DNA of 49,542 nt from JBHIDJ01 sp046760105 (GCA_046760105.1 JBHIDJ010000011.1:1-49542), one strand, 5' to 3'. Shown: positions 15,751-24,479, counted from the stretch's first letter. Notes: generated by a model from the letters alone, not told the origin. Translations and numbers: made by a program.

Positions 15751-17184
15751 TTACTTACCGTAGCGAGACCAGTAAGGGCCGAATAGATCTTCCTCGGCGG
15801 GCTTGTCTTCCGGGATCACTGTACAAAGGTGGGTAATATTAATGAAATGGCGATAGTTCAAATTCTCGCTGATACTGTTGCCGCCCCAGGTACCACAACC
15901 CATGCTGAGCGTGAAGTTAAGACCGCTGTCAAAGCCGCCACCGTTGCCGAAGGTGTGTGCCTGGTTGACCAAAACACGGACGACCTTGATTTCCTCGGCG
16001 AGACGACGCGCGTGTTCCATATTCTTCGTGTGGATGCCGCAGGAGTGGCCGCGCCCGACGTAATTCAGAATCTCCTGAGTGCGCGTAACCGCGGCATCGA
16101 AATCGGCCGCACGATAGACCGTAAGGACCAATGAGAGTTTTTCATCGGAAAACGAATGGTCTGGGCCCACACCATCATCCTCCACCATGAAGAATCGAGC
16201 CTTCTGTGCTGCTTCGGAAAGCCCGACTTCGCGTGCGAACACATCGGCGTCCTTCGCGATCAGCTTGCGATTCAATCGCCCATCGACCCACAAGGCATCG
16301 TGGATACTCTGCTTTTCCTCGGCATTAGCAAGGTAGCCGCCGACCGTTTTGAGTGCGGTGATTGCATCTTCGTAAATATCATCGAGTATTACGACCGAAT
16401 TTTCAGATGAGCACGATGTAGCGTTGTCGAAGATCTTGGATGCACAGACTTTTTGTGTCGCGTCTTTGAGGTCCGCGCTTGAGTCGATGATGACCGGGAC
16501 ATTACCGGTACCGACACCGATTGCTGGCGTGCCGCTGCTATACGCGCTGCGAACATTGTTCTGAGAACCCGTTGTCACCACCAGATCACACGCCTCCATC
16601 AGTGCCTGGGTTAGGGCTTTGTTCACTGGGGCCGGCAAAACCTGAGTCAAGTCTGGCGGCAGTGGGATCTTTTCGAGTTCTGCGCGCATGAATTCGACAG
16701 CGCGGGCAGTGGTCGTCCACCCGGCCGGAGATGGTGCGATGATAACGGCGTTGCGACCCTTTATCGCCATCATCGCCTTATTCACGGGGGTGGCAGCCGG
16801 ATTGGTTGAGGGGGTGACGGCAGCAACCACACCCACCGGCTTGGCGTATTTCACGATGCCGTGTACGGGGTCCTCCTCGATCACACCCACCGTCTTGACG
16901 CGCAGCAGGTCACGCAGGGCGCCAAAGGTCTTGCGTTGGTTTTTTGTGATCTTGTCGGACACGTTGCCAAGCCCGGTATCGCGTACCGCGGCTTCGGCGA
17001 GCTCCTTCGCGTGCGCAGGCTTATAAAGCGACCACGCGATCGCAGTAACCGCCTCGTCCACGCGCTCTTGCGTCGCATCGGCAAACTGTGCCATTGCAGA
17101 GCGGGCGCGAGCGACGAGGTCGCTAACAACTTGTGCTTCAGAGCTACCGGTCCCTGACTTCGCAGCTGCAGTTGGTTTACCCAT
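15751..17184 (-). CDS. CoA-acylating aldehyde dehydrogenase (SauS / succinate-semialdehyde dehydrogenase type)
   Basis: The 477-residue protein is an acylating aldehyde dehydrogenase: AAVTPSTNPAATPVNK in the cofactor domain, catalytic Cys258 in FDNATSCSSEN, and a C-terminal MGCGTWGGNSISENLNYRHF block. Such enzymes interconvert an acyl-CoA and the aldehyde with NAD(P)H. The C-terminal block is shared by clostridial succinate-semialdehyde dehydrogenase (SucD-type) and related sulfoacetaldehyde dehydrogenases (SauS), so the substrate is ambiguous. An AAGGG ribosome-binding site precedes the ATG. It is seven bases from the CoA ligase beta gene, so activation of an acid and reduction of its CoA ester likely form one two-step module. 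Confidence 0.8.
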   Translation of the reverse strand: MGKPTAAAKSGTGSSEAQVVSDLVARARSAMAQFADATQERVDEAVTAIAWSLYKPAHAKELAEAAVRDTGLGNVSDKITKNQRKTFGALRDLLRVKTVGVIEEDPVHGIVKYAKPVGVVAAVTPSTNPAATPVNKAMMAIKGRNAVIIAPSPAGWTTTARAVEFMRAELEKIPLPPDLTQVLPAPVNKALTQALMEACDLVVTTGSQNNVRSAYSSGTPAIGVGTGNVPVIIDSSADLKDATQKVCASKIFDNATSCSSENSVVILDDIYEDAITALKTVGGYLANAEEKQSIHDALWVDGRLNRKLIAKDADVFAREVGLSEAAQKARFFMVEDDGVGPDHSFSDEKLSLVLTVYRAADFDAAVTRTQEILNYVGRGHSCGIHTKNMEHARRLAEEIKVVRVLVNQAHTFGNGGGFDSGLNFTLSMGCGTWGGNSISENLNYRHFINITHLCTVIPEDKPAEEDLFGPYWSRYGK

Positions 17185-17189
17185 TGTCT

Positions 17190-18248
17190 CTACCCTTCTA
17201 TATCAAGGCCGGCTGTCTGCAAAACCTGGCGAAAGGTATCTGCATCGACGTTCCCGCCTGAACACACCACCGCCACCGTTTTCCCTTGGCAGTCATATTT
17301 TCCGCTAAGGGCCGCGGCCAGAGCGACGACCCCACCGGGTTCCACCACGAGCTTCAGGTGGTGAAACGCAAGCGCCATCGCCCGTGCGGCTTCCGCGTCG
17401 CTCACTACGAGTCCGCCGGCAAGATGACGTGAATTTATCGCAAACGTCAACTCACCCGGGATCGGCACCAACAAGGCATCGCACATCGAGCGGACATCGT
17501 CGCGAATATGCAGTCGACGGCCTGCCGCCAACGAACGGGCCGTGTCATCAAAGCCTTCAGGCTCGACCGCATACACCGCTGTGTCAGGGCTCCTCGCGGC
17601 AAGCGCGATCGCACAACCCGCGATCAGGCCGCCCCCACCGCAGGGTACCAGCACCGCATCCAGCTTTGCGTCTCGCGCCGCCGCTTGATCCGCGATCTCT
17701 AATCCGACCGTACCCTGGCCGGCGATGATATACGGGTCTTCGTACGTCCGGTCGAGGGTAGCGCCGCGCTCGGCCGCGATGTGCTTTGCCAGCTGCTCCC
17801 GGTCTTCACGGTAACGATCGTATAAGCGCACTTCGGCGCCGTAGGATCGCGTGTTTGCGAGCTTGATGGCGGGGGCATCGTCTGGCATCACAATCAGCGC
17901 CGGGATACCGAGAATTTGTGCCGCCGCGGCGATCCCTTGCGCGTGGTTGCCGGAGGAGTAGGCAACGACACCCTGTGACTGTGCCACAGGATCAAGGCGC
18001 GAAAGTCTGTTAAACGCGCCGCGGAATTTGAACGCCCCGGTTCGTTGCAGCATCTCCGCCTTGATCAATACTCTGCCACCGGTCAACGCACTGAGGGCGG
18101 GCGACTCGAGCAAGGGCGTTACTACCGCCTCGCCGCGAATGCGGGCCGCCGCATCGACAACGTCGGAAAAGGCTGGCGCTGTGAGCGACGCGCTGGACTC
18201 CGCACGCTTTATGTGCTGGCTATCAGCGGCAGAATCGGGCTTACTCAT
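17190..18248 (-). CDS. PLP-dependent threonine/serine dehydratase-like enzyme (fold type II)
   Basis: The 352-residue protein has the fold-type-II features of the serine/threonine dehydratase and serine racemase group: PLP lysine Lys74 in TGAFKFRGA, the SSGNHAQG substrate loop (about 98-105), and the phosphate-binding GGGGL loop (204-208). It is shorter than biosynthetic IlvA and lacks its ACT regulatory domains, as in catabolic TdcB, hydroxyaspartate ammonia-lyase and EutB-type dehydratases. It would eliminate ammonia from a beta-hydroxy amino acid. I place the start at ATG 18248, seven bases after GAGG, rather than TTG 18251. It is the first gene of the seven-gene operon. Confidence 0.8.
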   Translation of the reverse strand: MSKPDSAADSQHIKRAESSASLTAPAFSDVVDAAARIRGEAVVTPLLESPALSALTGGRVLIKAEMLQRTGAFKFRGAFNRLSRLDPVAQSQGVVAYSSGNHAQGIAAAAQILGIPALIVMPDDAPAIKLANTRSYGAEVRLYDRYREDREQLAKHIAAERGATLDRTYEDPYIIAGQGTVGLEIADQAAARDAKLDAVLVPCGGGGLIAGCAIALAARSPDTAVYAVEPEGFDDTARSLAAGRRLHIRDDVRSMCDALLVPIPGELTFAINSRHLAGGLVVSDAEAARAMALAFHHLKLVVEPGGVVALAAALSGKYDCQGKTVAVVCSGGNVDADTFRQVLQTAGLDIEG

Positions 18249-18315
18249 CAAAATACCTCGGTGGCCGACGATCCGTTCAATTGTGTATCATGCCTTACAA
18301 ATCGCAGATGGTTCG

Positions 18316-18337
18316 CTGCACGAGACGATACGTGCAG
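18316..18337. promoter_or_regulatory. 22-bp interrupted palindrome in the divergent promoter region
   Basis: CTGCACG and CGTGCAG form a perfect seven-base inverted repeat with an eight-base spacer. It sits in the 208-base gap between the divergently transcribed dehydratase operon and the old yellow enzyme/aconitase X operon. The position suits a shared operator. No regulator gene lies next to it. Confidence 0.4.
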
Positions 18338-18456
18338 ATGAACCCGCGGGACGTGCGTCGATTCTATCAGCGCCGGCAGCAGGGGCAAGCTCGTCTTGTC
18401 GTAAACCTAAAACCCGTCGCCCATTGACCAACAAATCTGAGCAAAAGGATCAATCC

Positions 18457-19569
18457 GTGACTAGCGCCTTGTTCTCACCGATAACGATGCGGGAGCTGCA
18501 GCTTGCGAACCGCGTCATGGTATCGCCCATGTGTCAGTACTCGGCGGTGGATGGCTGTGCGTCCGATTGGCACCTCATGCACCTCGGACAGTTTGCGGTG
18601 TCGGGCGTCGGCCTACTCATGATTGAGATGACTAATGTCGAGCCGCGTGGCCGTATCAGCCCCTACTGCATGGGACTATACAGCAATGCGAACGAACAAG
18701 CGCTGAAGCGCGTGGTGCAATTTTGCCGAAAGCACGGCGAAGCGAAGATCGGCATCCAGATTGCTCATGCGGGCCGTAAGGCTTCCACCCTACCGCCGTG
18801 GGAGGGTCGTAAACCACTGCTGCCGCCCGAGGGCGGCTGGCAAACGGTGGCGCCTTCAGCCGTGGCCACAGGCACGGGCGCGCCGGTGCCGAAGGCATTG
18901 GATCACAATGGGATTGCGTCGCTAAAAGATGCCTTTGTCGATGCGACGCGGCGCGCGGCACGTATTGGCTTTGATGCAGTCGAACTGCACGCTGCCCATG
19001 GCTACCTGATTCACCAGTTTTTATCACCGCTCAGTAACCAGCGTAAAGATGAGTACGGCGGTTCGCTTGAGAACAGGATGCGGTTTCCGCTTGAAGTGTT
19101 CACCGCAATGCGCGCGGTATGGCCGGTCGATAAACCGATGGGTGTGCGCGTGTCGGCCACCGACTGGGCGGGCGGTGGTTGGGCAATAGACGATACCGTG
19201 CGATTCATAGCCGAGCTTAAGGCCCACGGCTGCGACTGGACCGATGTGTCAAGCGGTGGGCTTGTGAAGCATCAGACGATCCCTGTCGGTCCCGGCTACC
19301 AGGTACCGTTCGCGGAGCGGGTGCGAAACGACACCGGTATCACCACGGTAGCGATCGGGATGATTACTGAACCGCGACAGGCGGAGGAGATCATTTCAAC
19401 CGGCAAGGCAGACATGGTGGCGCTCGCACGCGGCATGCTCTACGACCCCCGTTGGGCATGGCATGCGGCGTTTGAGCTCGGCGCGGAGGTAACTTACCCG
19501 GTGCAGTATCTGCGCTGCCGGCCGTGGGTGCGCAACGACATCTTTTCCGAACGAGAGGCATCACACTAA
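18457..19569 (+). CDS. NADH:flavin oxidoreductase, YqjM-like old yellow enzyme
   Basis: The 370-residue FMN enzyme matches the YqjM branch. It has the redox-tuning cysteine and tyrosine in SPMCQYSA (Cys26, Tyr28), HAGRKAS for FMN binding, and the substrate-binding His178/His181 pair in ELHAAHGYLIHQFLSPLSN. It would reduce activated C=C bonds of enones or enoates using NAD(P)H. A longer frame exists, but GTG 18457 has AAGGA at proper spacing and starts exactly at the family N-terminus (LFSPITMREL), so I chose it. The aconitase X genes follow six bases after its stop, so a dehydration product could be its substrate (inference). Confidence 0.85.
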   Translation: MTSALFSPITMRELQLANRVMVSPMCQYSAVDGCASDWHLMHLGQFAVSGVGLLMIEMTNVEPRGRISPYCMGLYSNANEQALKRVVQFCRKHGEAKIGIQIAHAGRKASTLPPWEGRKPLLPPEGGWQTVAPSAVATGTGAPVPKALDHNGIASLKDAFVDATRRAARIGFDAVELHAAHGYLIHQFLSPLSNQRKDEYGGSLENRMRFPLEVFTAMRAVWPVDKPMGVRVSATDWAGGGWAIDDTVRFIAELKAHGCDWTDVSSGGLVKHQTIPVGPGYQVPFAERVRNDTGITTVAIGMITEPRQAEEIISTGKADMVALARGMLYDPRWAWHAAFELGAEVTYPVQYLRCRPWVRNDIFSEREASH

Positions 19570-19574
19570 GCCGC

Positions 19575-20816
19575 ATGCGATTGACTGAACACGAACAAGC
19601 GATGCTGGCGGGCGAGTTGGGTGAACCACGACGTCTAGCAATCGCGCAGCAGATCGAAGTCGGGCGTTTCTTCGACGCCGAAGATTTTGTCGAAGTGAGT
19701 CAGGTTCACCTGATGGCCGATACGGAATCACTCGGTGAGGCGGGCGTCGCTTTCCTGGAGGAAATTGCGGGCTACCCGGACGACCAACGCCGCGTCAGGG
19801 TAGCCACCGTCACCGATCCCCGTGGTATCGACCTTTGTGCGTACAAACGGCTGAACCAGGAAGAGCGTTGGGCCGCGCTCGAGCGACGTGTCATCGAGGC
19901 ATTTCAACGTTTAGGTATTCTGCTAACCAACACCTGCATTAACTATCAGACGATCCAACCGCCCGTCTTCGGGGAGCATCTCGCCTTTGGTGACACCGGG
20001 TCCGTCATCTACGCAAACAGCGTCTGTGGTGCGCGCAGCAACTTCGAAGGTGGGCCGGCCGCGCTTGCGGCGGCGCTCACGGGTCGTGTCCCGCGCTATG
20101 GGTATCATTTGGACAGACATCGTCGCGGAACCCATTTGCTTGAAATCGATATGCGACCGAAGGATCTGAGCGATTGGGGCGCCCTCGGCGCCGTGACCGG
20201 GCAACGAACCGGCTCTTATTGGGCCGTACCGGTGCTCACAGGAATCACGGGGGCACCGACGTCCGACCAGCTGAAACACTTTGGTGCGGCCTTAGCGAGT
20301 TATGGCTCCGTGCCCTTGTTCCACATGACCGGTGTCACGCCCGAAGCTGGTGATGCGAAGCAACTGTTTGAGGGATCCCTGCCAGCGCCAGTGAGAATTA
20401 CTGAGCAAGACATCGAGCAGTTCTATCTCTCGCATGGCCGGCATGACGACAAAGTCGATGTCGTGGTGTTCGCGGCTCCGCAGCTATCACTGTTGGAGAT
20501 GCGTCAAGTGGCAGAGCTCCTTCGCGATCGCCGTGTACATAAAGACACGTCGCTGATGATTGCGACGTCCCCCGAAATTAAATCAGCCGCCGATCGCATG
20601 GGCATCACGCAAACTATCGAAGACGCCGGCGGCGTTGTGCTGCAGGGCGTGTGCTTCTATCAGATGTATGCGCGCGAGACAGGTAAAGCGAATAACTGGA
20701 CGCGTCTGCTCAGCAACTCGGCAAAGCTTGTCAATATCATCGCAGGCTATGGCTACACTCCAGTGCTCGCGTCCACCGAACAGTGCATCGAAGCAGCCGT
20801 CAACGGGAGGATGTAG
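19575..20816 (+). CDS. Aconitase X, large (catalytic) subunit
   Basis: The 413-residue protein is the catalytic subunit of an aconitase X (formerly DUF521). Diagnostic stretches are LTNTCINYQ, YANSVCGARSNFEGGPAALAAALTGRVPRYG and the C-terminal GVCFYQMY. The cysteines in these three could bind an iron-sulfur cluster or metal. Characterised AcnX enzymes dehydrate cis-3-hydroxy-L-proline in bacteria or phosphomevalonate in archaea. The usual bacterial partner, an ornithine-cyclodeaminase-like pyrroline reductase, is not in this window, so the substrate is open. ATG 19575 is used instead of the longer frame because it gives the family N-terminus (LTEHEQAMLAGELG). Confidence 0.85.
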   Translation: MRLTEHEQAMLAGELGEPRRLAIAQQIEVGRFFDAEDFVEVSQVHLMADTESLGEAGVAFLEEIAGYPDDQRRVRVATVTDPRGIDLCAYKRLNQEERWAALERRVIEAFQRLGILLTNTCINYQTIQPPVFGEHLAFGDTGSVIYANSVCGARSNFEGGPAALAAALTGRVPRYGYHLDRHRRGTHLLEIDMRPKDLSDWGALGAVTGQRTGSYWAVPVLTGITGAPTSDQLKHFGAALASYGSVPLFHMTGVTPEAGDAKQLFEGSLPAPVRITEQDIEQFYLSHGRHDDKVDVVVFAAPQLSLLEMRQVAELLRDRRVHKDTSLMIATSPEIKSAADRMGITQTIEDAGGVVLQGVCFYQMYARETGKANNWTRLLSNSAKLVNIIAGYGYTPVLASTEQCIEAAVNGRM

Positions 20817-20818
20817 CC

Positions 20819-21229
20819 ATGGCGACGCGGCTCTATCGGGGGCATGTCGGGATCGGCGAATGCGTGACCGGGATTGCGCTCGTAGCGAAAGACAATTTCA
20901 GCGCGCGTTATGATCTCGATCGCATTAACGGGGTCTTTTCCCGCAAAGCCCATCAGCTCTACGGCCAAAGCTATGTGGGAAAGATCCTGGTGTTGAATAT
21001 GGCTAAAGGCGGTGTCGCGACATCGTGGATGCTGCGCGAGATGAAATCGCGCGACATGGCGCCGGCCGCGTTATTGCTGAATTCCGCCAATCCGATCATG
21101 GCGCAGGGGGCGGCGTTCGCAGAGCTAGCGTTTATCGATCGCTTCGAGGTAGATATCACTGAGGTGATTAACACGGGTGATCGCGTAATCGTCGACCCAA
21201 AAAACGGAACGGTCACAGTAGAGGCATAA
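20819..21229 (+). CDS. Aconitase X, small (swivel) subunit
   Basis: The 136-residue protein is the swivelling domain partner of aconitase X (formerly DUF126). Its central GKILVLNMAKGGVATSWML stretch and the LLNSANPIMAQGAAFAE segment are typical, and the end (INTGDRVIVDPKNGTVTVE) is the family C-terminus. In many bacteria this domain is fused to the large subunit, whereas here it is a separate gene two bases after it, with GGGAGG overlapping the large-subunit end as ribosome-binding site. Both subunits should form one dehydratase. The gene ends five bases from the convergent tctA. Confidence 0.85.
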   Translation: MATRLYRGHVGIGECVTGIALVAKDNFSARYDLDRINGVFSRKAHQLYGQSYVGKILVLNMAKGGVATSWMLREMKSRDMAPAALLLNSANPIMAQGAAFAELAFIDRFEVDITEVINTGDRVIVDPKNGTVTVEA

Positions 21230-21234
21230 ACGCG

Positions 21235-22761
21235 CTAACTCGCGGTGCCTTTTTCAGTATCCACGTGGAACCGGCCAAAGGTCGACGAAAACATCTTGCG
21301 GTGGCGCACGATGTTCAGCACGATGGTGAACAGCCCGAGGGCGATAAGAACGGCGGCGATGGGCTTTTGCAAGAGGCCGAGCACGTTGTAGTCAAGGATG
21401 ACCATCGCCCGCGCAAAATGTGCCTCACCGATCTGGCCGAGAATCACCCCCATAACCAGCGCCGGGATCGAGTAGTCCCGGCGTCGCATGAAGTAACCAA
21501 TAATACCGGCGATAAACATCGTGTAAACGTCAACGATGTTGTTTCGCAGCGCATAGGCGCCGATGGTCGAGAACAGTAGGATCCCCGGGCCTAGCATCGG
21601 GAACGGGATACGCAACAGGTTGACGATACCTTTGGCCTCGACGACACCGAGGAAGATGATCGCCAGGCTCGCCCAAAACATGGACGCGAACAGCACCCAA
21701 ACAAGGTCCCTCGCCTCCACCATGATCAATGGACCGATATCCATGTCGTGCAGGTTAAACACCCCGATCATCATGGCGGTAAGGGCGCCGCCGGGAAGGC
21801 CGAGCGCGAGCAAAGGAATCATGGCCGCACCGGTGGCGGCGTTGTTCGCCGTCTCCGGCGCCACCACCCCTTCCGGTTCACCTGTGCCGAAACGCTCCGG
21901 GTGCTTGGACCAACGCACCGCCTCGTTATAGGACAGGAAGGCCGCTAATGTCGCGCCGATGCCCGGTAGCACGCCTGCGAAAAAACCGATGATGGCCGAT
22001 CGGGCCACCACGAATTTCATGCGCCAGAACTCGACCATCGACGGATAGGCCACCGACACCTTAGGCGGACGATAGGTACCGGTCGTGAGGCGCTGGCCCT
22101 GAATGAAGACTTCGGTGACCGCGAAAAATCCTAGGATCAACGGAATGAAGCTAATGCCCCCCAGCAGATAGAGTGTGCCCATGGAAAAACGCGGTATGCC
22201 GCCGATGGGATCGGTGCCGACGGAGCCGATCAGAAGACCGATCAACAACGACAGCCAGCCCTTGGCGAGTGACTTCGTGCCCACCCCGGCGACGATGGAC
22301 AGGCCGAAGAACACGAGCGCGAAGATCTCCGCTGGACCGAACGTCGACACGGCGAAGTCGGCTATCGGGCCCGTGAACGCCATCATCGCGATGGCCGACA
22401 GCGTACCGCCGATGGCCGAGCACGTGACAGCGTAACCGATGGCCTTCCCGGATTGGCCTTTGCGGGTCATCGGGTAGCCGTCGAACGCAGTCGGCGCATT
22501 CTCTACCGAACCGGGAATGTTAAACAGAATCGCCGTCACCGCGCCGCCGTAGACGCCGGAAACGTAAATCACGCCATAGAGCATGATCGCGTGGGTAGAT
22601 GACATCCACGCCGTGAATGGCAACAGGATCGCCGCCAGCGTCAGCAGACTTAATCCGGGGACGGCGCCGAAGACGAGCCCGCCGATGAGTGCGCCGATAA
22701 AGATGACGATCCCGATGGGATCGGTGAACAGGAGCTGGGTGCCGTTGAGGAAATCCGCCAT
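21235..22761 (-). CDS. tctA: Tripartite tricarboxylate transporter, large membrane subunit TctA
   Basis: The 508-residue protein has about twelve membrane helices and family-typical stretches: GLVFGAVPGLSLLTLAAILLPFT near the N-terminus, GVYGGAVTAILFNIPGSVENAPTAFDGYPM, and a second similar block GIGATLAAFLSYNEAVRWSKHPERFGTGEPEGVVAPETANNA. It forms the main sodium-coupled uptake channel, fed by the periplasmic receptor TctC. It is the last gene of tctC-tctB-tctA. The transported compound is probably a carboxylate, and the neighbouring dehydratase and dioxygenase genes suggest a catabolic substrate. Confidence 0.9.
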   Translation of the reverse strand: MADFLNGTQLLFTDPIGIVIFIGALIGGLVFGAVPGLSLLTLAAILLPFTAWMSSTHAIMLYGVIYVSGVYGGAVTAILFNIPGSVENAPTAFDGYPMTRKGQSGKAIGYAVTCSAIGGTLSAIAMMAFTGPIADFAVSTFGPAEIFALVFFGLSIVAGVGTKSLAKGWLSLLIGLLIGSVGTDPIGGIPRFSMGTLYLLGGISFIPLILGFFAVTEVFIQGQRLTTGTYRPPKVSVAYPSMVEFWRMKFVVARSAIIGFFAGVLPGIGATLAAFLSYNEAVRWSKHPERFGTGEPEGVVAPETANNAATGAAMIPLLALGLPGGALTAMMIGVFNLHDMDIGPLIMVEARDLVWVLFASMFWASLAIIFLGVVEAKGIVNLLRIPFPMLGPGILLFSTIGAYALRNNIVDVYTMFIAGIIGYFMRRRDYSIPALVMGVILGQIGEAHFARAMVILDYNVLGLLQKPIAAVLIALGLFTIVLNIVRHRKMFSSTFGRFHVDTEKGTAS

Positions 22762-22773
22762 GCCTACCGGTAC

Positions 22774-23334
22774 CTATTGAATGAGACCGAGCAGGTGACC
22801 GTTGATGGTGTAAAAGACACCGGCGCCCTGCGGGAGCGGGGTGAAAATGAGCTTCACGAATATCACTACAACCGCGGCGTACACACCCACGGTGACCGAA
22901 ATGAGCGGGATCCACCGTCTCACGCCGAATAAGTACATATAGGCAGCCAGGAAGAACGGTGCCACCAACAAAAATCCCAACTTGTGCATGGCATATACGA
23001 AAAGGATCGGCACCAAGAAGACGAGCAATATCCGACCCTGAGCCCGCCACGTCTGCGCCGATACGGAGTGCGGCTCATCTGCGCTTGTTTGCTGGACAGA
23101 GTCCGTGCTGTCGCCGTCTTTAGTGAGGATACTGCCGATCATCATCACGAGGGCGGCCGCGGCAATTCCAATGAGCATCACCCGCGGCCAAAACGCGGCC
23201 CCCAACTCAAACATCGGCAGCGGTTCATCGAACTGGTAGGTCAGCGCGAAGGCCACGGCGCAGAAAACCAGCCAACAGGCGCTTTCGACGATACTGCGCA
23301 CCGTTGAAGAGCGGGTTGCGGACAGATCAGACAT
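22774..23334 (-). CDS. tctB: Tripartite tricarboxylate transporter, small membrane subunit TctB
   Basis: The 186-residue protein has four predicted membrane helices (about 13-30, 40-63, 95-130 in two close segments, and 140-160), matching the size and layout of TctB. The motif-like FELGAAFWPRVMLIGIAAAALVMM region is typical. It lies 12 bases upstream of tctA and 110 bases downstream of tctC, with a strong hairpin in that gap. A soluble linker rich in Ser and Asp (about 75-90) separates helices 2 and 3. Confidence 0.8.
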   Translation of the reverse strand: MSDLSATRSSTVRSIVESACWLVFCAVAFALTYQFDEPLPMFELGAAFWPRVMLIGIAAAALVMMIGSILTKDGDSTDSVQQTSADEPHSVSAQTWRAQGRILLVFLVPILFVYAMHKLGFLLVAPFFLAAYMYLFGVRRWIPLISVTVGVYAAVVVIFVKLIFTPLPQGAGVFYTINGHLLGLIQ

Positions 23335-23381
23335 CGTGACAGGAACCCTAGCGCATAAGAAATCGTCGCCCGTAAACGAGA

Positions 23382-23417
23382 AGACACCACCCGCCCGCGG
23401 TCAGACGGGTGGTGTCT
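23382..23417 (-). terminator. Strong hairpin between tctC and tctB
   Basis: AGACACCACCCG (23382-23393) and CGGGTGGTGTCT (23406-23417) form a perfect 12-base-pair GC-rich stem with a 12-base loop. It lies just after the receptor gene tctC. There is no long T-run on the minus strand beyond it, so it probably acts as a partial terminator or mRNA stabiliser giving more receptor than membrane subunits, rather than a full terminator. Confidence 0.6.
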
Positions 23418-23444
23418 GTATCTCTTATTTAGGGTATCGCTAGA

Positions 23445-24479
23445 TCAGAGACCCGCCCGCACCTTCATGCCGAGGTCCTTGAACGCCTTGGTATAGGTCT
23501 TCACAGCGTCCTTGACCAGCATCCTGGTATCTTCGGCGCTGCGGAACGAGTCCACGATGTCCAGGCTCTTGCGCTTGACGAACGCCTGGTGCTCGTCCGA
23601 CTTGTAGGCCTCGGCAAACACGGCCGCGAGGTAGTCGACGATCTCCTTGGGCGTCCCTTTCTTCACGAACAGTCCGCGATAGCGAATAAGCGGTTCCCAA
23701 TCGAGCCCGTAGTCCTTACCGGCGGCCGGCGTGTCGGGATAAAGCGAAAGCCGCTCGGGCCAGACGGCCAGCACCGGCGCCAGCTTGCCGGCCTGTACGT
23801 GCTTGGAGACGTCACCCGGCTGCTCCATCAGGATATCGAGCTGACCGCCCATCACGGCGCCATAGCGCTCCGCCGGCTTGTCAAACATGACCTGTTTGGT
23901 CGTAAAGCCGAAGTGTTTCTCGACGACGGCCATGGTAACGATCTCCATCGGGATGTTGACATTGGATACCGTCATCTTCCCCGGGTTGGCCTTGGCGTGG
24001 GCCACGACCTTGTCGAAGTCCGGCTTGCCGTTGGTAAGGAAACGCTTATCATCGGGTTTGACGAAAAGCATGGTGGGCGCCACGTTCATGATCAGCAGCG
24101 GCTCCAGCTCCTCGACCGGGTTCAGATCGATGCGACCTTCCACATAGCGCGACGGCAGGGTGTCAATGTGCTGCAGGATGGTATACCCATCCGCCGGCGT
24201 CTGTAGAAAATCCGGCAGGCAGTTAAGCCCGCCCCCGCCCGGCTTGTTGATCTTGTTGATCTTGGCACCCATGATCTTGGCGCCGGGCCCGGCAATGGCG
24301 TCCACCGATTGGTCGGATCCGCCACCCTTGCCGTAACAGCAGATTACGGTAATAGGGCGTGACGGATAGTTTCCCGGCTTCTTTATCATGCTGCCTGCAA
24401 TAGCGGGGCCGGCAATCAAGGCAAAGAAGGCACCGACAACGGCGCTCGCCCAGAGTTTCTCTAGAAGATTTGTGCGCAC
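23445..24479 (-). CDS. tctC: Tripartite tricarboxylate transporter receptor TctC (Bug family)
   Basis: The 344-residue protein starts with a signal peptide (hydrophobic core VVGAFFALIAGPAIAG) and continues with the Bug-family beta strand and glycine loop (YPSRPITVICCYGKGGGSDQ). I chose GTG 24479 because GAGGAGG lies eight bases upstream and the signal peptide starts there; the longer frame adds an unrelated N-terminus. It would capture a carboxylate in the periplasm for TctAB. The usual aspartate that clamps the ligand carboxylate lies in the GGGSDQ region. First gene of the tctCBA operon, divergent from the LLM oxidoreductase. Confidence 0.85.
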   Translation of the reverse strand: MRTNLLEKLWASAVVGAFFALIAGPAIAGSMIKKPGNYPSRPITVICCYGKGGGSDQSVDAIAGPGAKIMGAKINKINKPGGGGLNCLPDFLQTPADGYTILQHIDTLPSRYVEGRIDLNPVEELEPLLIMNVAPTMLFVKPDDKRFLTNGKPDFDKVVAHAKANPGKMTVSNVNIPMEIVTMAVVEKHFGFTTKQVMFDKPAERYGAVMGGQLDILMEQPGDVSKHVQAGKLAPVLAVWPERLSLYPDTPAAGKDYGLDWEPLIRYRGLFVKKGTPKEIVDYLAAVFAEAYKSDEHQAFVKRKSLDIVDSFRSAEDTRMLVKDAVKTYTKAFKDLGMKVRAGL

